From Petunia secreta (taxonomy: Eukaryota; Streptophyta; Magnoliopsida; Solanales; Solanaceae), in NCBI GenBank assembly GCA_029990175.1, contig JARKIP010000049.1, positions 12,874,001 through 12,938,000 on the forward strand: a stretch of DNA of 64,000 nt, read 5' to 3'. This document shows positions 22,401 to 32,683 of the stretch, piece by piece. The notes below the pieces were generated by a model, which saw only the letters and a program-made list of their open reading frames with translations, made no database searches and was not told where the DNA came from. The position numbers and the translations under genes were made by a program. Positions within the stretch are counted from its first letter, which is position 1, and the number at the start of each line of letters is the position of its first letter.

Positions 22401-23500
22401 TCAAGCTCACCCAAGCCCTGCTTCACTTAGGCTTCAGACAAAGCTTGTATGATTACTCTCTTTTCATCTTACACAGGGGGAGCAAAACAGTCATTCTCCT
22501 CATTTATGTGGATGATTTGCTTTTAACTGGAAATGATGAGCATCTCATTGCTCAGGTCAGACATGACCTTCAACAAACCTTCAAGATGAAGGACCTTGGC
22601 CAGCTGAAGTTCTTCCTAGGCATGGAATTCTCTAGGTCAGGGAAAGGTATCCTAGTGAACCAAAGGAAGTATGCCCTTGAGTTAGTGTCTGCTCTGGGTC
22701 TCAGTGGAGCTAAAACTGCTAACACCCCCTTAGAAGCCAATCATAAGCTCACCTCTGTGGAGTTTGACAAACTATTCCTGAAAGATCAGGTCACACATGA
22801 CAAGCTGCTAGAAGATGTTGGGAGCTATCAGAGACTTATTGGAAAGTTGCTGTATTTGACTATGACAAGACCTGACATATCCTATGCAGTACAACTACTC
22901 AGTCAATATATGCAGACACCAAAAGTTTCTCACATGGAGGCAGCTAGGAGAGTTGTCAGATATATCAAAAAGGCACCAGGACAGGGGTTAGTGTTTCATG
23001 CTGGGAGGTGTGGACAACTTCAAGTGTACTGTGACTCAGATTGGGGAGCTTGCCTGGAGACTAGGAGATCAGTCACAGGGTATCTAGTGAAGTATGGGGA
23101 CTCTCTCATCTCTTGGAAATCCAAGAAGCAAGAGACAGTATCCAGGAGTTCTGCAGAAGCTGAGTTTAGAAGCATGGCTTCTGCAGTAGCTGAGACTGTT
23201 TGGTTGGTTGGGCTGTATAGAGAACTAGGAGTGCACATTCAGTTACCAGTCACTCTCTACTGTGATAGCAAAGCAGCACTTCAGATAGCTGCAAATCCCA
23301 TTTTTCATGAGCGCACCAAACATATAGACATTGACTGCTATTTTGTCAGGGAAAAAATTCAGCTCAAGTTGTTGGAACCAGCTCACATAAGGACTACTGA
23401 ACAATTGGCTGATATACTGACTAAGGGTCTTGGTCGAGCACAACATGAATACTTACTTCACAATCTGGGAGTTAAGAATGTATTCCACCCTCCAGATTGA
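19439..23500 (+). CDS. Copia element 1 gag C-terminus and pol polyprotein
   Basis: A 1,353-codon open frame with no internal stop. In order: CCHC zinc knuckle (CEHCGLKGHTKDGC, residues 103-116); aspartic protease with DTGA at 299-302; pre-integrase zinc region (HKRLGH ... CTVC); integrase core with SDNGGEF and QNGIVERRHR; reverse transcriptase with QMDVYNAFLQGD and the YVDD active site at 1023-1026; RNase H with YCDSDWG and SSAEAEF and a final CDSKAAL region. The order integrase before reverse transcriptase defines Ty1/copia. The listed start is only the open-frame start; in the ancestral element this would be continuous with the upstream gag. Confidence 0.93.
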   Translation: MSMMPPPDCGCPKSKVFLEHILFQRLLQFLMGLNESYSQARSQILMMNPVPSLNQAYALIVQDESQRPLANASYSAPSQDSLAFFSKKGNSGFKPKKNRNVQCEHCGLKGHTKDGCYQIIGYPPGHPKNTNKNYSQNFNPSAHSVSHSDSSKFEVNGEQSASVLCSTPRPSSVGFPAPAHYQGQMTPTCYQGQMTTPLITQNQSESMQARIAHQGQLGNLPLHHQGYSNASPRPMYYAQPPGAFNPYQAHNAAQMFSQEQYQEILHLLDKGKSSDIQANTAGITTAFMSFNNGDKWIIDTGASCHMVSNLHMLSNIEPMSHSRANKVHLPTGSLAEVSHMGTASIFKDKLISNVLCVPAFKFNLLSVSKLTKELHCSALFYPDLCVFQDILSGKVIGTGREEQGLYVLDMDQKEFTRNINNLCAAASMHKPIDINKEGQSIWHKRLGHISVTTMKRIASLRGVRTDNHHCTVCPLAKQIRLPFPLSTTVSNVPFQLLHDDVWGPYRVPTYDGKRYFLTLVDDHTKFIWITLLNTKDEVVTVLRSFLRFIQNQFGTSVKVLRSDNGGEFFNSQMSELLASQGILHQSSCAYTPQQNGIVERRHRTILDTARALRFQGHIPLKFWGECVQSAVYILNRLPSLSLKGLSPYETLHGKPPAIAHLKVLGCLCYAKILNGHDKFAPKAISGVFMGYSPTKKGYKIYDLHSQTFFVSRDAVFHETIFPFNDMTASSSHKFPILQFFDDADHPPLSSLPNNPDSSQPTPDITPDGTTPPLPLAPTRKSSRATKQPGWLEDYITAPNSKSAHPISNCISYDNISSSYRAALLAHSSCIEPKSFTEAAKDPKWIEAMQQEIAALEDNHTWSIVKLPPGKKAIGCKWVFKIKYKANGEVERYKDRLVAKGYSQREGLDYQETFSPVAKMVTVRSVISVAAAENWPIFQMDVYNAFLQGDLFEEVYMQVPQGFTRQGEFVCKLQKSLYGLKQASRQWNIKLTQALLHLGFRQSLYDYSLFILHRGSKTVILLIYVDDLLLTGNDEHLIAQVRHDLQQTFKMKDLGQLKFFLGMEFSRSGKGILVNQRKYALELVSALGLSGAKTANTPLEANHKLTSVEFDKLFLKDQVTHDKLLEDVGSYQRLIGKLLYLTMTRPDISYAVQLLSQYMQTPKVSHMEAARRVVRYIKKAPGQGLVFHAGRCGQLQVYCDSDWGACLETRRSVTGYLVKYGDSLISWKSKKQETVSRSSAEAEFRSMASAVAETVWLVGLYRELGVHIQLPVTLYCDSKAALQIAANPIFHERTKHIDIDCYFVREKIQLKLLEPAHIRTTEQLADILTKGLGRAQHEYLLHNLGVKNVFHPPD

Positions 23501-23507
23501 GGGGGAG
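23498..23507 (+). other. Polypurine tract of copia element 1
   Basis: TGAGGGGGAG directly precedes the 3' LTR and overlaps the pol stop codon. It is the expected plus-strand primer. Confidence 0.8.
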
Positions 23508-23828
23508 TATTGAGACTCGTTTGTACATACAGGAACACTTAGGGGCTGTTTTGTTATTTATTGAAGTTAGTAACTAATTGGTAGTTAGTTAGTTAAATGG
23601 TAGTTAGAAAGTTAGTTATCTTAGCTCAAGAATCTTAGCTAGATTAGTTGATAAATACTTAGATATTTTCAGATTTGTATTCATTCAGTTGATCAACAAT
23701 GAAATGAACAAGAAATTCTCTCTCTAACTTGGTTCTCATTTCTTTCCAAATAGTTCTTCCCCAAATTGTTGGAATCTTAGTTTTCAATCGATGAAGCATC
23801 AATGTGATGCAGTTAGTGAATCTTAACA
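23508..23828 (+). repeat. 3' LTR of copia element 1
   Basis: 321 bp, no difference seen from the 5' LTR. It is followed by the ATATT target duplication. Confidence 0.92.
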
Positions 23829-24075
23829 ATATTTAAATCTTAACTACATCTATATAATGTTTGTAATTAGATTTCATTTGAAGAAACAGTTGACTAGGCT
23901 CTTAATCCCTACTGATAAGTCCTTAAAGTAGTAAACCAATAGAGATTAGAATAACATCACAAAAACAAAATGTATATAATTACTTGTCTTATCTCTTATA
24001 CAATTATCACGAAAAAAATGATGAATAATAACACCTGAATTCAGCAAATCTAATATTTTTGGTGCTGCTTACAAC

Positions 24076-24536
24076 CAGGGGCGGCCTAAGCATAAGGCCA
24101 CTAAGGCCATTGCTTTAGGCCCCCAATATAATAAAGGCCCCAAATTTGATACCATTAAAAATATAATATATAGTTTATACATTATTGTTTTACAATTATG
24201 TATGTATTACTCTTGAAATTTGATTTAGGTTGCTCAAAAGGATGAGCAAATTAGGATAAGTTTATATCTCTTCCTATTTAATACATTTGACTTCCTTTAT
24301 TTTGATTTTGATTTTTTGTCCACATAAATTCATATTTTCTTTGATTAAGACAATTTTATATCAGCAATTTTAACACGACTTGTAAGTAAGATAGAAGAAT
24401 GAAGTTTAAATAAAAATAAATATGAAGTTTAAATAAAGAATTGTAATAATAAAAGTACATAAAAATTTCATTAAGTATATTTAAGGCCTCAAATAAAATT
24501 TCGCTTTAGGCCATCAGTTTGGTTGGGCCGCCCCTG
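24076..24536. mobile_element. Non-autonomous hAT-type element
   Basis: A 461-bp element with ends CAGGGGCGGCC and GGCCGCCCCTG, flanked by the 8-bp target duplication CTTACAAC (24068-24075 and 24537-24544). The paralogue near 49103 reads GGTGCTGCTTAAAACTATAA with no insertion. The GGGGCGGCC terminus is common in plant hAT-derived MITEs. It sits in the promoter of the broken inhibitor copy. Confidence 0.88.
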
Positions 24537-24605
24537 CTTACAACTATAAAAACAGTTGAGATATCAATAAGGAAAAATATCAAAATAAAACACTAGTCCA
24601 AAAAA

Positions 24606-25418
24606 TGACAAGCTCTTTATCTCCTTCATGGCTCTCACTTTTCTTTGTGGTTATTTTACTTGGAAATGTGAAGGCAGACATGACAATGTTTGTCTTAAAA
24701 CCATAAATCCTCAACTATGTTTTTGAATTCTTAACAAAGACCCTGATGTTTACAAGGGTGATATTCGCAGCCTTCTCTCCATTGCACTTTATATAGCACA
24801 CGACAATACCATATCCACCTATAATTTGATTAAAGGGATTTTTATCCTACATAACCATTCCCAACTCTTATCCATTTTTTGTAACTATATTTTGTCATTT
24901 CTTTCTTTTCCTAGCATATTTATTAAATATAATTTGATAATATAAATATTTAAAAAATATGGGACAAATATATATGTGTATAGAAGGTATATATACAAAA
25001 TATCAATCTATTATATTTGATATTTTAATTATAAATTAAATTTTAAATATAAATATTGTGGCTATATTATGTTAGTGCTAAATGACTTGTTAATATGAAA
25101 TATTGTGGGCTATTTATGTGGAAATTCCATGATTAAATCCTTTCTTCAAGAACCTATTAAAGATCCTACAATGAAAGCCCAACTCACCAATTGCTCTAAA
25201 TATTACAGCGATGCAACTGATAAACTTCAAAGTTTAATTTTTTGTTTCGGACAGGTGATTATATAAAAATAAGTTTGTTTGCTTCTGCTGCTTTGACTGT
25301 TTCTCGTGTTTGTGATCAAGATTTTGGTGGCCAACCATCAGCTCAGCTCAAACAATTTAGCCAGACGGTCCTAGAATTTTCTAATCTTGTTTTTGTTATT
25401 GTTTTTGATCTAAAATAA
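24606..25418 (+). pseudogene. Broken pectinesterase/invertase inhibitor-like gene
   Basis: The start (ATGACAAGCTCTTTATC) and the 3' end match the intact copy at 49176. Defects: a small deletion and frameshift after the signal peptide (about 24683-24690), an in-frame TGA where the paralogue has a sense codon (about 24725), a 295-bp insertion at 24835-25129, and further small losses near 25230. The first, second and last parts of the inhibitor fold remain recognisable (for example DFGGQPS near the end). It is the dead fourth member of the cluster. Confidence 0.9.
24835..25129. mobile_element. MITE inserted in the broken inhibitor gene
   Basis: 295 bp are absent from the three intact paralogues and are flanked by the direct repeat TGATTAAA (24827-24834 and 25130-25137). 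The ends form a weak inverted repeat (GGGATTTTTATCCTACATAA against TGGAATTTCCACATAAATAG). An 8-bp duplication suggests a hAT-type MITE. The interior is AT-rich and noncoding. Confidence 0.72.
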
Positions 25419-25776
25419 GTTTCATTTTACGTGATATGTTTTGTTATATTGATGAATTCATATTCCAATATAAAATCTATAATTATCTGAGCAGATATAA
25501 AGAATGATGGCATCAATAGAGTATCCTATAAAATGTATGTTGATTTAGTGCTTTTTCGTCCCTTTTTTTCAAAGTCTTCCAAAATCTACTAAAAGTTTAT
25601 GTGACAAAGAATGATGTAAATGTAGCAAGTGGTAAAAATTTATCACAAATCCTGATCCGCCAAAAGTTGATTTCCTTGCGATTATCAACACATATTCTTG
25701 TAAATTTTAAATAGGAGCCCCAAATTTGAAGATTCAACAAATCTCGTAACACATATGATCTTTTAGCAATCCGCCC

Positions 25777-26389
25777 TTTCTTTATGGATTCCTATCCCAA
25801 ACTCTTCTAGATGTGTTTCCGAGTATTCCTTGATCATTTCGTCCAAGAAGAGGAGTTCCTCTAATTCTATGAATTTTTCTAGAAGACTCTTTTCTTGAAT
25901 ATTATTCAAAAAAATTTCGGATTGCCCAGTATTCCACCAATTAGTAACCCAAGATTCCAGACATTTATTAACTGAGAAAGAAATCCACCAGGGCAAAAAT
26001 ACTATAGATGCAAGATAGAAAAGAGGAGTGAATGCTTTCTTTTTTGTCATTTTTTCATCTGTGAATTGTTAATCGACCCATTCGTATACTCTATGTGATC
26101 GAATATTTCTTGCACACATGAGTTTTTTACAAGGTATCGACCTTATGAATCTATTTTCTTTGTGATTTTGTGGTTAGTCTTTGAATCTAGAAAGAATACA
26201 GAAATAGGCTAAGAATTCACTTCGACTGAAGAAATTCAGAATATTGTTTCCTGATATCTCAATTGGTCAAATTCGAAATCAAGTGTCTCCTTTCGATGAA
26301 TGATCGAAAGAAACCACTTTAAGTAATGAATATTATTCAGATTGTGAGACGAAAGAACTCCTTTGCTATCAAAATATCCAATATTTTTC
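25777..26389 (-). pseudogene. cemA: Nuclear insert of plastid DNA with the 5' part of cemA
   Basis: On the minus strand, from ATG 26050, the frame reads KKKAFTPLFYLASIVFLPWW and SWVTNWWNTGQSEIFLNNIQ, then ELEELLFLDEMIKEY. This is the N-terminus of the chloroplast envelope protein CemA (Ycf10). It breaks off at residue 90 or so, where about 230 are expected. The sequence upstream of the ATG (26051-26389) looks like the adjoining plastid spacer, but I am less sure of that. The paralogous host sequence (for example around 54880-54910) lacks the insert, so it is a nuclear plastid-derived fragment and not plastid genome. The exact edges are approximate. Confidence 0.85.
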
Positions 26390-26400
26390 GAACTTATAGT

Positions 26401-26448
26401 TGTAGGAACAATTGGGAAAACAATAACAATAATACTGATAATAACAGC

Positions 26449-26535
<87 letters not shown>

Positions 26536-27200
26536 GTATTGTTGAATACAATAAAAAGAAAAAAATATAGTTATATTATCTCTGTGTAGATATACGGTGT
26601 TCTGAGTCGTGCTGGGCACTGTCCTAAGAAACTATTCCAGCAGCCTAAAATGTTTCCCCAGGATAAAACGAGTCTTCCTCTATTATAGTAGAGGGATCAG
26701 TAATCAGTAAAATTATTTATGTTAGCCCAGCAAGTGACGGAATGGTAAAAGGAACTTAAGGGGCAATCTGAATATGTGTTTGGAAGAGTAGAATTAAAAG
26801 ATATAATGCTACTAATGATTAGAGAGATAAATAGACAAAGGAACTAATCATTAGCTATGATGAAGGCTATAGAAAATGTTGTGGTGTATTCGGATCATGA
26901 GAGTGTAGGTATCATTAGCCTATATATAGGCAATGATTGCATGAATGTCCTATGTGCATGTTCATTACGTGGCCAACTCAATTTGCCACTTCTCTACATG
27001 TTTTGCCACCTTTACATTGTCCAAGCCACTTTTCAAATGGTATTAAGAAAACTATGTGCTCCTTCAATGGTTTTAGTAGAAAACCATGTGCTCATGACAC
27101 ATGTCACAAAAGGAAAACATTTGGCATACAAGGCAATACACTTGTGACAAGCTTTGCCATTTGTCTTGGATCTTTTGAATACTACATCAATTATCTAACA
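26401..27200 (-). repeat. 3' LTR of copia element 2
   Basis: 800 bp. On the minus strand it begins TGTTAGATAATTGATG and ends AATTGTTCCTACA. It contains an (AAT)n run at about 26449-26533. Confidence 0.9.
26449..26533. repeat. (AAT)n microsatellite in the LTR
   Basis: About 28 uninterrupted AAT units. All long Asn, Ile or Tyr open frames here are artefacts of the repeat. The same site in the other LTR (42921-43002) has a similar length. Confidence 0.97.
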
Positions 27201-27211
27201 GTCCCCCACAT
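27201..27211 (-). other. Polypurine tract of copia element 2
   Basis: On the minus strand ATGTGGGGGAC lies directly before the 3' LTR, a typical copia plus-strand primer. Confidence 0.75.
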
Positions 27212-27771
27212 ATTTCAAAAGATTTGAAGAATGAAACAGTACAGAAAAATGGGGTAAGTATGGAGGGTAAGACTTGCTGGATTTACACGGTCCAAATGCA
27301 ATAGGTTTGGTGTCTTCTGGACTATGAACCAAACTTAGACCGATAAAACTTGACTCACAGAATTACTGGTGAAATATAATATTTCTATGAACCAATAATT
27401 CTTTTTGTAAGCCAGAGGCTCTACCAGTCACATTCAGACCCACAATTTTGTTGTTCAACGCGGTTTTGCGCGAATAGGCCGTGCGCGTGCCTGGTATTCA
27501 TGAGAGCTCTAGAGACTTGGCTAGAATCTCATAGGAGCGGCTCCACTCCTACTCTCATATAGGTGAATTCATCAAGTGTATACTGCTTTTAATACACCAT
27601 CCATAAGGACTATGAATTCATTAAGAGTTAAAACTCAACCTCTCCATTAGTAGCAGTTAAGCACTCTCATTTTTAAGTGCTTCAGTATCAATATCGACTT
27701 GTTATTACCCATATGAACCTACTTCATGGGATCTCCAATCACATAGGTTGGGTTACCATCTCTATTGACAA

Positions 27772-29317
27772 TCATGTTAGCCTTAACCCCATCTCTTTTG
27801 AGGTTTGAAGAATTAATTTTCTTCCCAAAGGTTTAGTCAGAGGATCGGCCAAATTCACTTCTGACTTCACATAATCAATGGAAATTATTCCATCTCTCAG
27901 CAATTGCTTGACAACTTTGTGTCTCAGACGAATGTGTCTGCGTTTTCCATTATAGGATTTATTCTTGGCAACATCAATTGCCGCTTTACTATCACAATGG
28001 ATAGACACAGGAGGCAACACATCCTTTGTTAAAGGGACATCAGCTAAGAAGTTTCTTAGCCACTCAGCCTCAGAACCAGCCAATTCTAGAGCTATAAACT
28101 CTACTTCCATAGTAGATTTAGCAATTATAGTTTGCTTGGCTGATCTCCATGCTATTGCACCACCACCAATGGTGAATACATAGCCACTAGTGGATTTTGT
28201 CACATCTGAATCAGAGATCCAGTTAGCATCATTGTATCCTTCTAATACAGCGGGAAATCCAGTATACAGGATACCATAATTCATGGTTCCTCTCAAATAT
28301 TTCATCAGTCTTACTAATTCAGACCAATGCTCTTGATTGGGATTATGAGTATATCTACTCAGTCTACACACAGCATAGGCTATATCAGGCCTTGTAAAAT
28401 CCATTAAATGCATCAGACTCCCAATAATCTGAGCATATTTAGACTGAGCAACTGGGTCTCCTTTATTCTTTTTCAATTGAGAGCCAGCGTCATAAGGAGT
28501 GGCCACATGTGTCACATTAAAACAATCAAACTTCTTGAGAAGTCTCTCAACATAGTGTTATTGTGACAACACAATACCATCATCACTTCTTATGACTTTA
28601 ACTCCCAATATCATACTCATCACCCAGATCTTTCATATCAAAGTTAGATGACAAAAACAGTTTGGTACTCTGCACAATATTTAAATTTGTACCAAATATA
28701 AGCATGTCATCAACATATAAACAAATTATCACAAAATCACCATTTAACACTTTAGTATACATACATTTATCCACTTCAACAGAAGAAAATCCGTCTGTCA
28801 ATAAGACTTGATCAAATTTCTCATGCCACTGTTTAGGAGCTTGCTTAAGGCCATAAAGAGATTTAATTAATTTACAAACTTTATTTTCTTGCCCGGGAAC
28901 AATACATCCCTCGGGCTGAACCATATAAATTTTTTCTTCTAAGTCACCATTTAAAAATGCTGTTTTGACATCCATTTGATGAATAAAAAGCTTGTAAACT
29001 GAGGCTAAGGCAATTAAAAGTCTAATAGAAGAAATTCTAGTCACTTGTGTAAATGTATCAAAATAGTCAATATTTCGTTTTTGAGAAAATCCTTTTGCTA
29101 CTAAACGAGCTTTAAATTTTTTTATAGCTCCATCAGGATTAAACTTCTTTTTGAAAATCCATTTACAACCAATAGACTTTGCACCAGGAGGTAAATCTGT
29201 TAAAACCCATATATTATTTTTCATAATAGACTCAATTTCAGCTTTAATTACCTCTTTCCAAAATTCAGCTTCAGAGGAAGAAATAGCTTCAAAATAATTT
29301 AATGGTTCATTGTTTAC
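27772..29317 (-). pseudogene. Copia element 2 reverse transcriptase and RNase H
   Basis: Minus-strand open segments 29317-28598 and 28515-27772 carry the reverse transcriptase (GCKWIFKKKFNPDG, QMDVKTAFLNGDLEEKIYM, the YVDDMLIFG active site) and RNase H (STSGYVFTIGGGAIAW, HCDSKAAIDVAKN, ending near DPLTKPLGRK). They are separated by a frame break after MKDLGD and an additional stop near 28560. The first residues are cut by the gypsy LTR at 29317. The missing upstream part resumes at 41188, where the reading FQTFIVN joins NNEPLNYF across the duplicated GTAAA. Confidence 0.9.
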
Positions 29318-30774
29318 TGATGAATATAATTTATTCATGTATTTTTTATATAAAAATATAAATATTTTAAATAAAATCATGAATAAATATATTTAGTTCT
29401 CCTATATTTTCTAACAAATCTTGCAGTGAAAAGAATACTTGGAAAGAGATATATATCATGAATAAAGCAAATAACAAAGGAAGAAGAGTTTTACGTATGC
29501 AAGAAGAAGTCCATGACATGTCTTCCTCACTATGCAAGAAAGTTGTTACATATTTTGGCTACAATATTTGCTCCTTATTATACATCTTGGTAATATAGAA
29601 TTACACATTTAATAAAAGAATGTGGAATTAAAGCAAATAAAGGAGCAAGGGAAGACTATCATTATGCAAGGACTTTCTAAACATATTCATCAAATTGGCA
29701 TTTTTCAAGACTCTACGTATTATGTCATTATGCAAGGATCTTGCTACACATCTTCATTCCTTGACATTACAAGACTTAATGAAGAAATGAGTTTCTATAA
29801 ATAGGGACTACTTCTCCCGTAGTTGAGCATCAAGTATTAGAATAGCTATAGCTCTTTAAAGTTTCTCTTTCTCTTGTCTTTCTTTTGCTAGTAGTAAAAT
29901 ACTCCTAGTTTTAATTATAAGTCTTTTAAATTCCCTTTTTATATTTTCATACTCTATAATGGAGTAATTTTTTTTTGTTGGGATAGTTGATAAAGCTTGA
30001 TATATTTATAATACTTATCTCAATTTTAATATATATTTGGCCTGAAATTCTCTATTTCACATTTTACACTGTGCGGGAATGTTGGTTTTATTATTCTTTA
30101 CTATCACTTTTACATATTTTATCTCACGGTTATTATCATATTAATTTTATAATTCTCGCGGAGCAAAATTAATATGTGATAACTGATGAATAAAATAAGT
30201 AGAGTGAAAGTAAATTTTAGTAATCTACCATTTCAAGTCCGTAGTCTTCCTTCCCTCAATTTTAATTCTCACGGAGGAATTGTTGTAGGCAAGATTATTG
30301 ATTTTTAGTAAATATATTCTCACGAAGTTTTCACTACTTTTTAGCACAATTCAGGCAAGAAAAATATTTCGGTTTAACTGTCACTTGTTATAACTCAATT
30401 AATTTGCATAACCTCACGGAGTGTTATTAATTGATTATTTCTTGTGAGCAAAATATAATTGAATTAGAAATAAGCAATTATTCTTTAGAGAAATATATGT
30501 TAAAACTGAGATTTTTATTATAAATATTATCAAGTGAATTCAATGATTCCCAACTCTTTTTAAATTGAAAATCTTCCACAAGTTATTTTGTTTTAGTTAA
30601 AGTTATTTAAAAGTTCAATAACTCACTTTTCATCAATTTGATTCTCTCAAATAGCAGTCGGAATATTCAAAGTCTGTAGCGTAGATTTCCCAATCTCTGT
30701 GGGACGATATCTTAAACTATACTATAATTTGACAAAGCACGAGCAGGAAAATCCTATACACTTTGGCCTCGTCA
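29318..30774 (+). repeat. 5' LTR of the gypsy element
   Basis: 1,457 bp. It holds a TATA box (TATAAATA, 29796-29803) followed by GGGACTACTTCTCCCG, which suggests the transcription start of the element. Several (T)CTCACGGAG-type words recur in its 3' half. Confidence 0.93.
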
Positions 30775-30780
30775 AATTTT

Positions 30781-30798
30781 TGGCGCCGTTGCCGGGGA
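30781..30798 (+). other. Primer-binding site of the gypsy element
   Basis: TGGCGCCGTTGCCGGGGA begins six bases after the LTR. It is the standard primer-binding site of Athila-type and related plant gypsy elements, described as complementary to tRNA-Asp. Confidence 0.88.
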
Positions 30799-32683
30799 TT
30801 GGCAGACATCTACTTCGGACTAAATATTTGGTTACTAATTTGAGAACTTATTAATATAATTAATATTTATATAATCTATAAAATACTACTATAACTACTG
30901 ATACTGACCTTTAATCTCTAACAGTATTATATCTGCTTCTAACATTTTTTCTTTATTTCTAGCATTTTTTATCTTTTTATTTTTATTTTTATTTATTATT
31001 ATTATTATTATTATTATCTTTCTCTAGTATATTAATTTTATTATTATACTCCCTCTGTCCCAATTTATGTGGCGGTGTTTGACTTGACACGGAGTTTAAG
31101 AAATACAAGTTGACTTTGTAAATGTTCAAATTTACCCTTGAAAAAGTAAGAGAGGGAAGATTGTAGTAATCAAAAAGTTGTTTGTGGCTTTTAAAGTAAG
31201 TAGGGCCCAATAGGGATAAAATAGAGATAGTGCATTAAATAGTTGACAAATAAGGAAATGTGAAATTCTTTTTGGGACAGACCAAAAAGAAAAGTGTGAC
31301 ACATAAATTGGGACAGAGGGAGTATTACATTTTTTACATTACAACCACTAATATTACTATTATTTACTAATATACTAACTATAACATTTCGTTGTTACTT
31401 AAGTAATTTCTCTAATATTTCCTTGTTACTCAAGTACTTCTTTCTAATATTTCCTTGTTACTCAAGTACTTCTTCTAATATTTTCTTTACTACTTCTAAC
31501 ATTTTCTCTTTTTCTTCTAACACTTATATTTTGTTTTGTATATTTTATTATATTATTATTTTTAGTTAGCAAATAATATTAAAGTGTTTATCTAATAGTC
31601 CATGTCACTTCTTTCATCTATCATTTTATTTTCCCTACTACTTTTATTATAACGTCTACTTTAGTATATCTAAGTTTTATTATAATTATTATTATTATTA
31701 TAAATTTTCTTTAAAGTATTTACCATTACTAATTAATATAGTCTATAATATAATATATTAGTAGTTCTCTATATTAAGTATTTTTTATTGTTATTATTAT
31801 TGCTACTAACCTTTTTAAGAAAAAGTTTAAAAAAAAGAAAAAGAAAAAAGAAATTGTTGTTTGTACTACTACGTAAGTACTGTTTTGACATAACAAGTCT
31901 TCTTTTTAATTATTTAGTATTATTAGTAGTATTACAAGTATTATTATATTAGTATTACTTTTATTGCTACTATTACTTCTACACTATTTTACTTTCTTTT
32001 TCTTCTTAAGTTTCTATAGTGCTATTACTAATACTGCTTCTATTTATATTATAGCACAATTATTTTTTTCCTATTTAAATTATAGTTATTACTATTATTT
32101 TCTTAATACTATTATTAGTTAGACATAAACAATAACTTATGTCATCTTACTATTTTTGTTCTATCACAAACTAATACTATCTAATTATCGTTATTTCTTT
32201 TCATTGCTCAAATAACAATAGTATTGTACTACCTCATTTTTATTTCATTTCTATTGCTCATATAACAATAGTATTGTACTATTTTTATTTTTCTTTTTCT
32301 TTTTCCTTGAAAGGCCTTCTACTAATTTTTATTACTTTTACTTTATTACAACTACTACTACTCCACTTACGTACTACTTTTCTTCTTTTCAAACTACTTA
32401 AGTGTTATCTATATTTTGTACTACTAGTACTACTTACTAGTTGCTATTTTATATATAGTACTTTTGTATTTTTATTGTTAGTACTAATTCTTCCCTATTT
32501 TTATTATTATTATTATTATTATTATATTATTATTATTAACTAGTTTACTTTATACCTACTATTTTTATTATCTTTAATTTTTTCTTCCTTATACTATTTT
32601 TTTTCTTTCCTGATACTGACATTAATACTACTTTAAAATATTATTTTTAAATTTTTATTATTTAAAAAATTTTCAAGTAGTTT
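30799..32683 (+). other. Gypsy leader, low complexity and noncoding
   Basis: About 1.9 kb of AT-rich sequence dominated by ATT/ACT trinucleotide-like runs and TTTCCTTGTTACTCAAGTAC repeats (31400-31470). It holds a Stowaway MITE (31049-31322). Long untranslated leaders are usual for Athila-type elements. No gene is seen; the 89-codon frame at 32274 is compositional. Confidence 0.7.
31049..31322. mobile_element. Stowaway-type MITE inside the gypsy leader
   Basis: 274 bp with terminal inverted repeats CTCCCTCTGTCCCAATTTAT and its reverse complement, flanked by TA at 31047-31048 and 31323-31324. It is a different subfamily from the MITE at 3570, as the inner sequences differ. It is the innermost layer of the nest. 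Confidence 0.92.

Larger units (their letters stand above)
18501..23828 (+). mobile_element. Ty1/copia LTR retrotransposon, recently inserted
   Basis: A complete 5,328-bp element. Two 321-bp LTRs (18501-18821 and 23508-23828) begin TATTGAGACTCG and end TCTTAACA and show no difference by eye. The 5-bp target duplication ATATT lies at 18496-18500 and 23829-23833. The paralogous empty site near 48849 reads GTATATTTAAATC, which fixes the element ends. A primer-binding site, gag and pol, and a polypurine tract are in the order gag-protease-integrase-reverse transcriptase-RNase H, diagnostic of copia. The only obvious defect is a frame break in gag. Confidence 0.95.

Noticed and set aside
26236..26619. 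Long poly-Ile, poly-Asn and poly-Tyr open frames on both strands
   Set aside because: They are translations of an (AAT)n microsatellite in a retrotransposon LTR.
26857..27227. 96-codon frames repeated at 43406-43821
   Set aside because: They lie in the LTRs of copia element 2; the two overlapping frames and lack of domains argue against a gene.
29622..30172. 60-61 codon frames repeated at 40029-40579
   Set aside because: They lie in the two LTRs of the gypsy element and have no coding features beyond being open.
32274..32543. 89-codon membrane-like frame in the gypsy leader
   Set aside because: It is built from TTT/ATT/TAC-rich low-complexity sequence with no ATG-context or family support.
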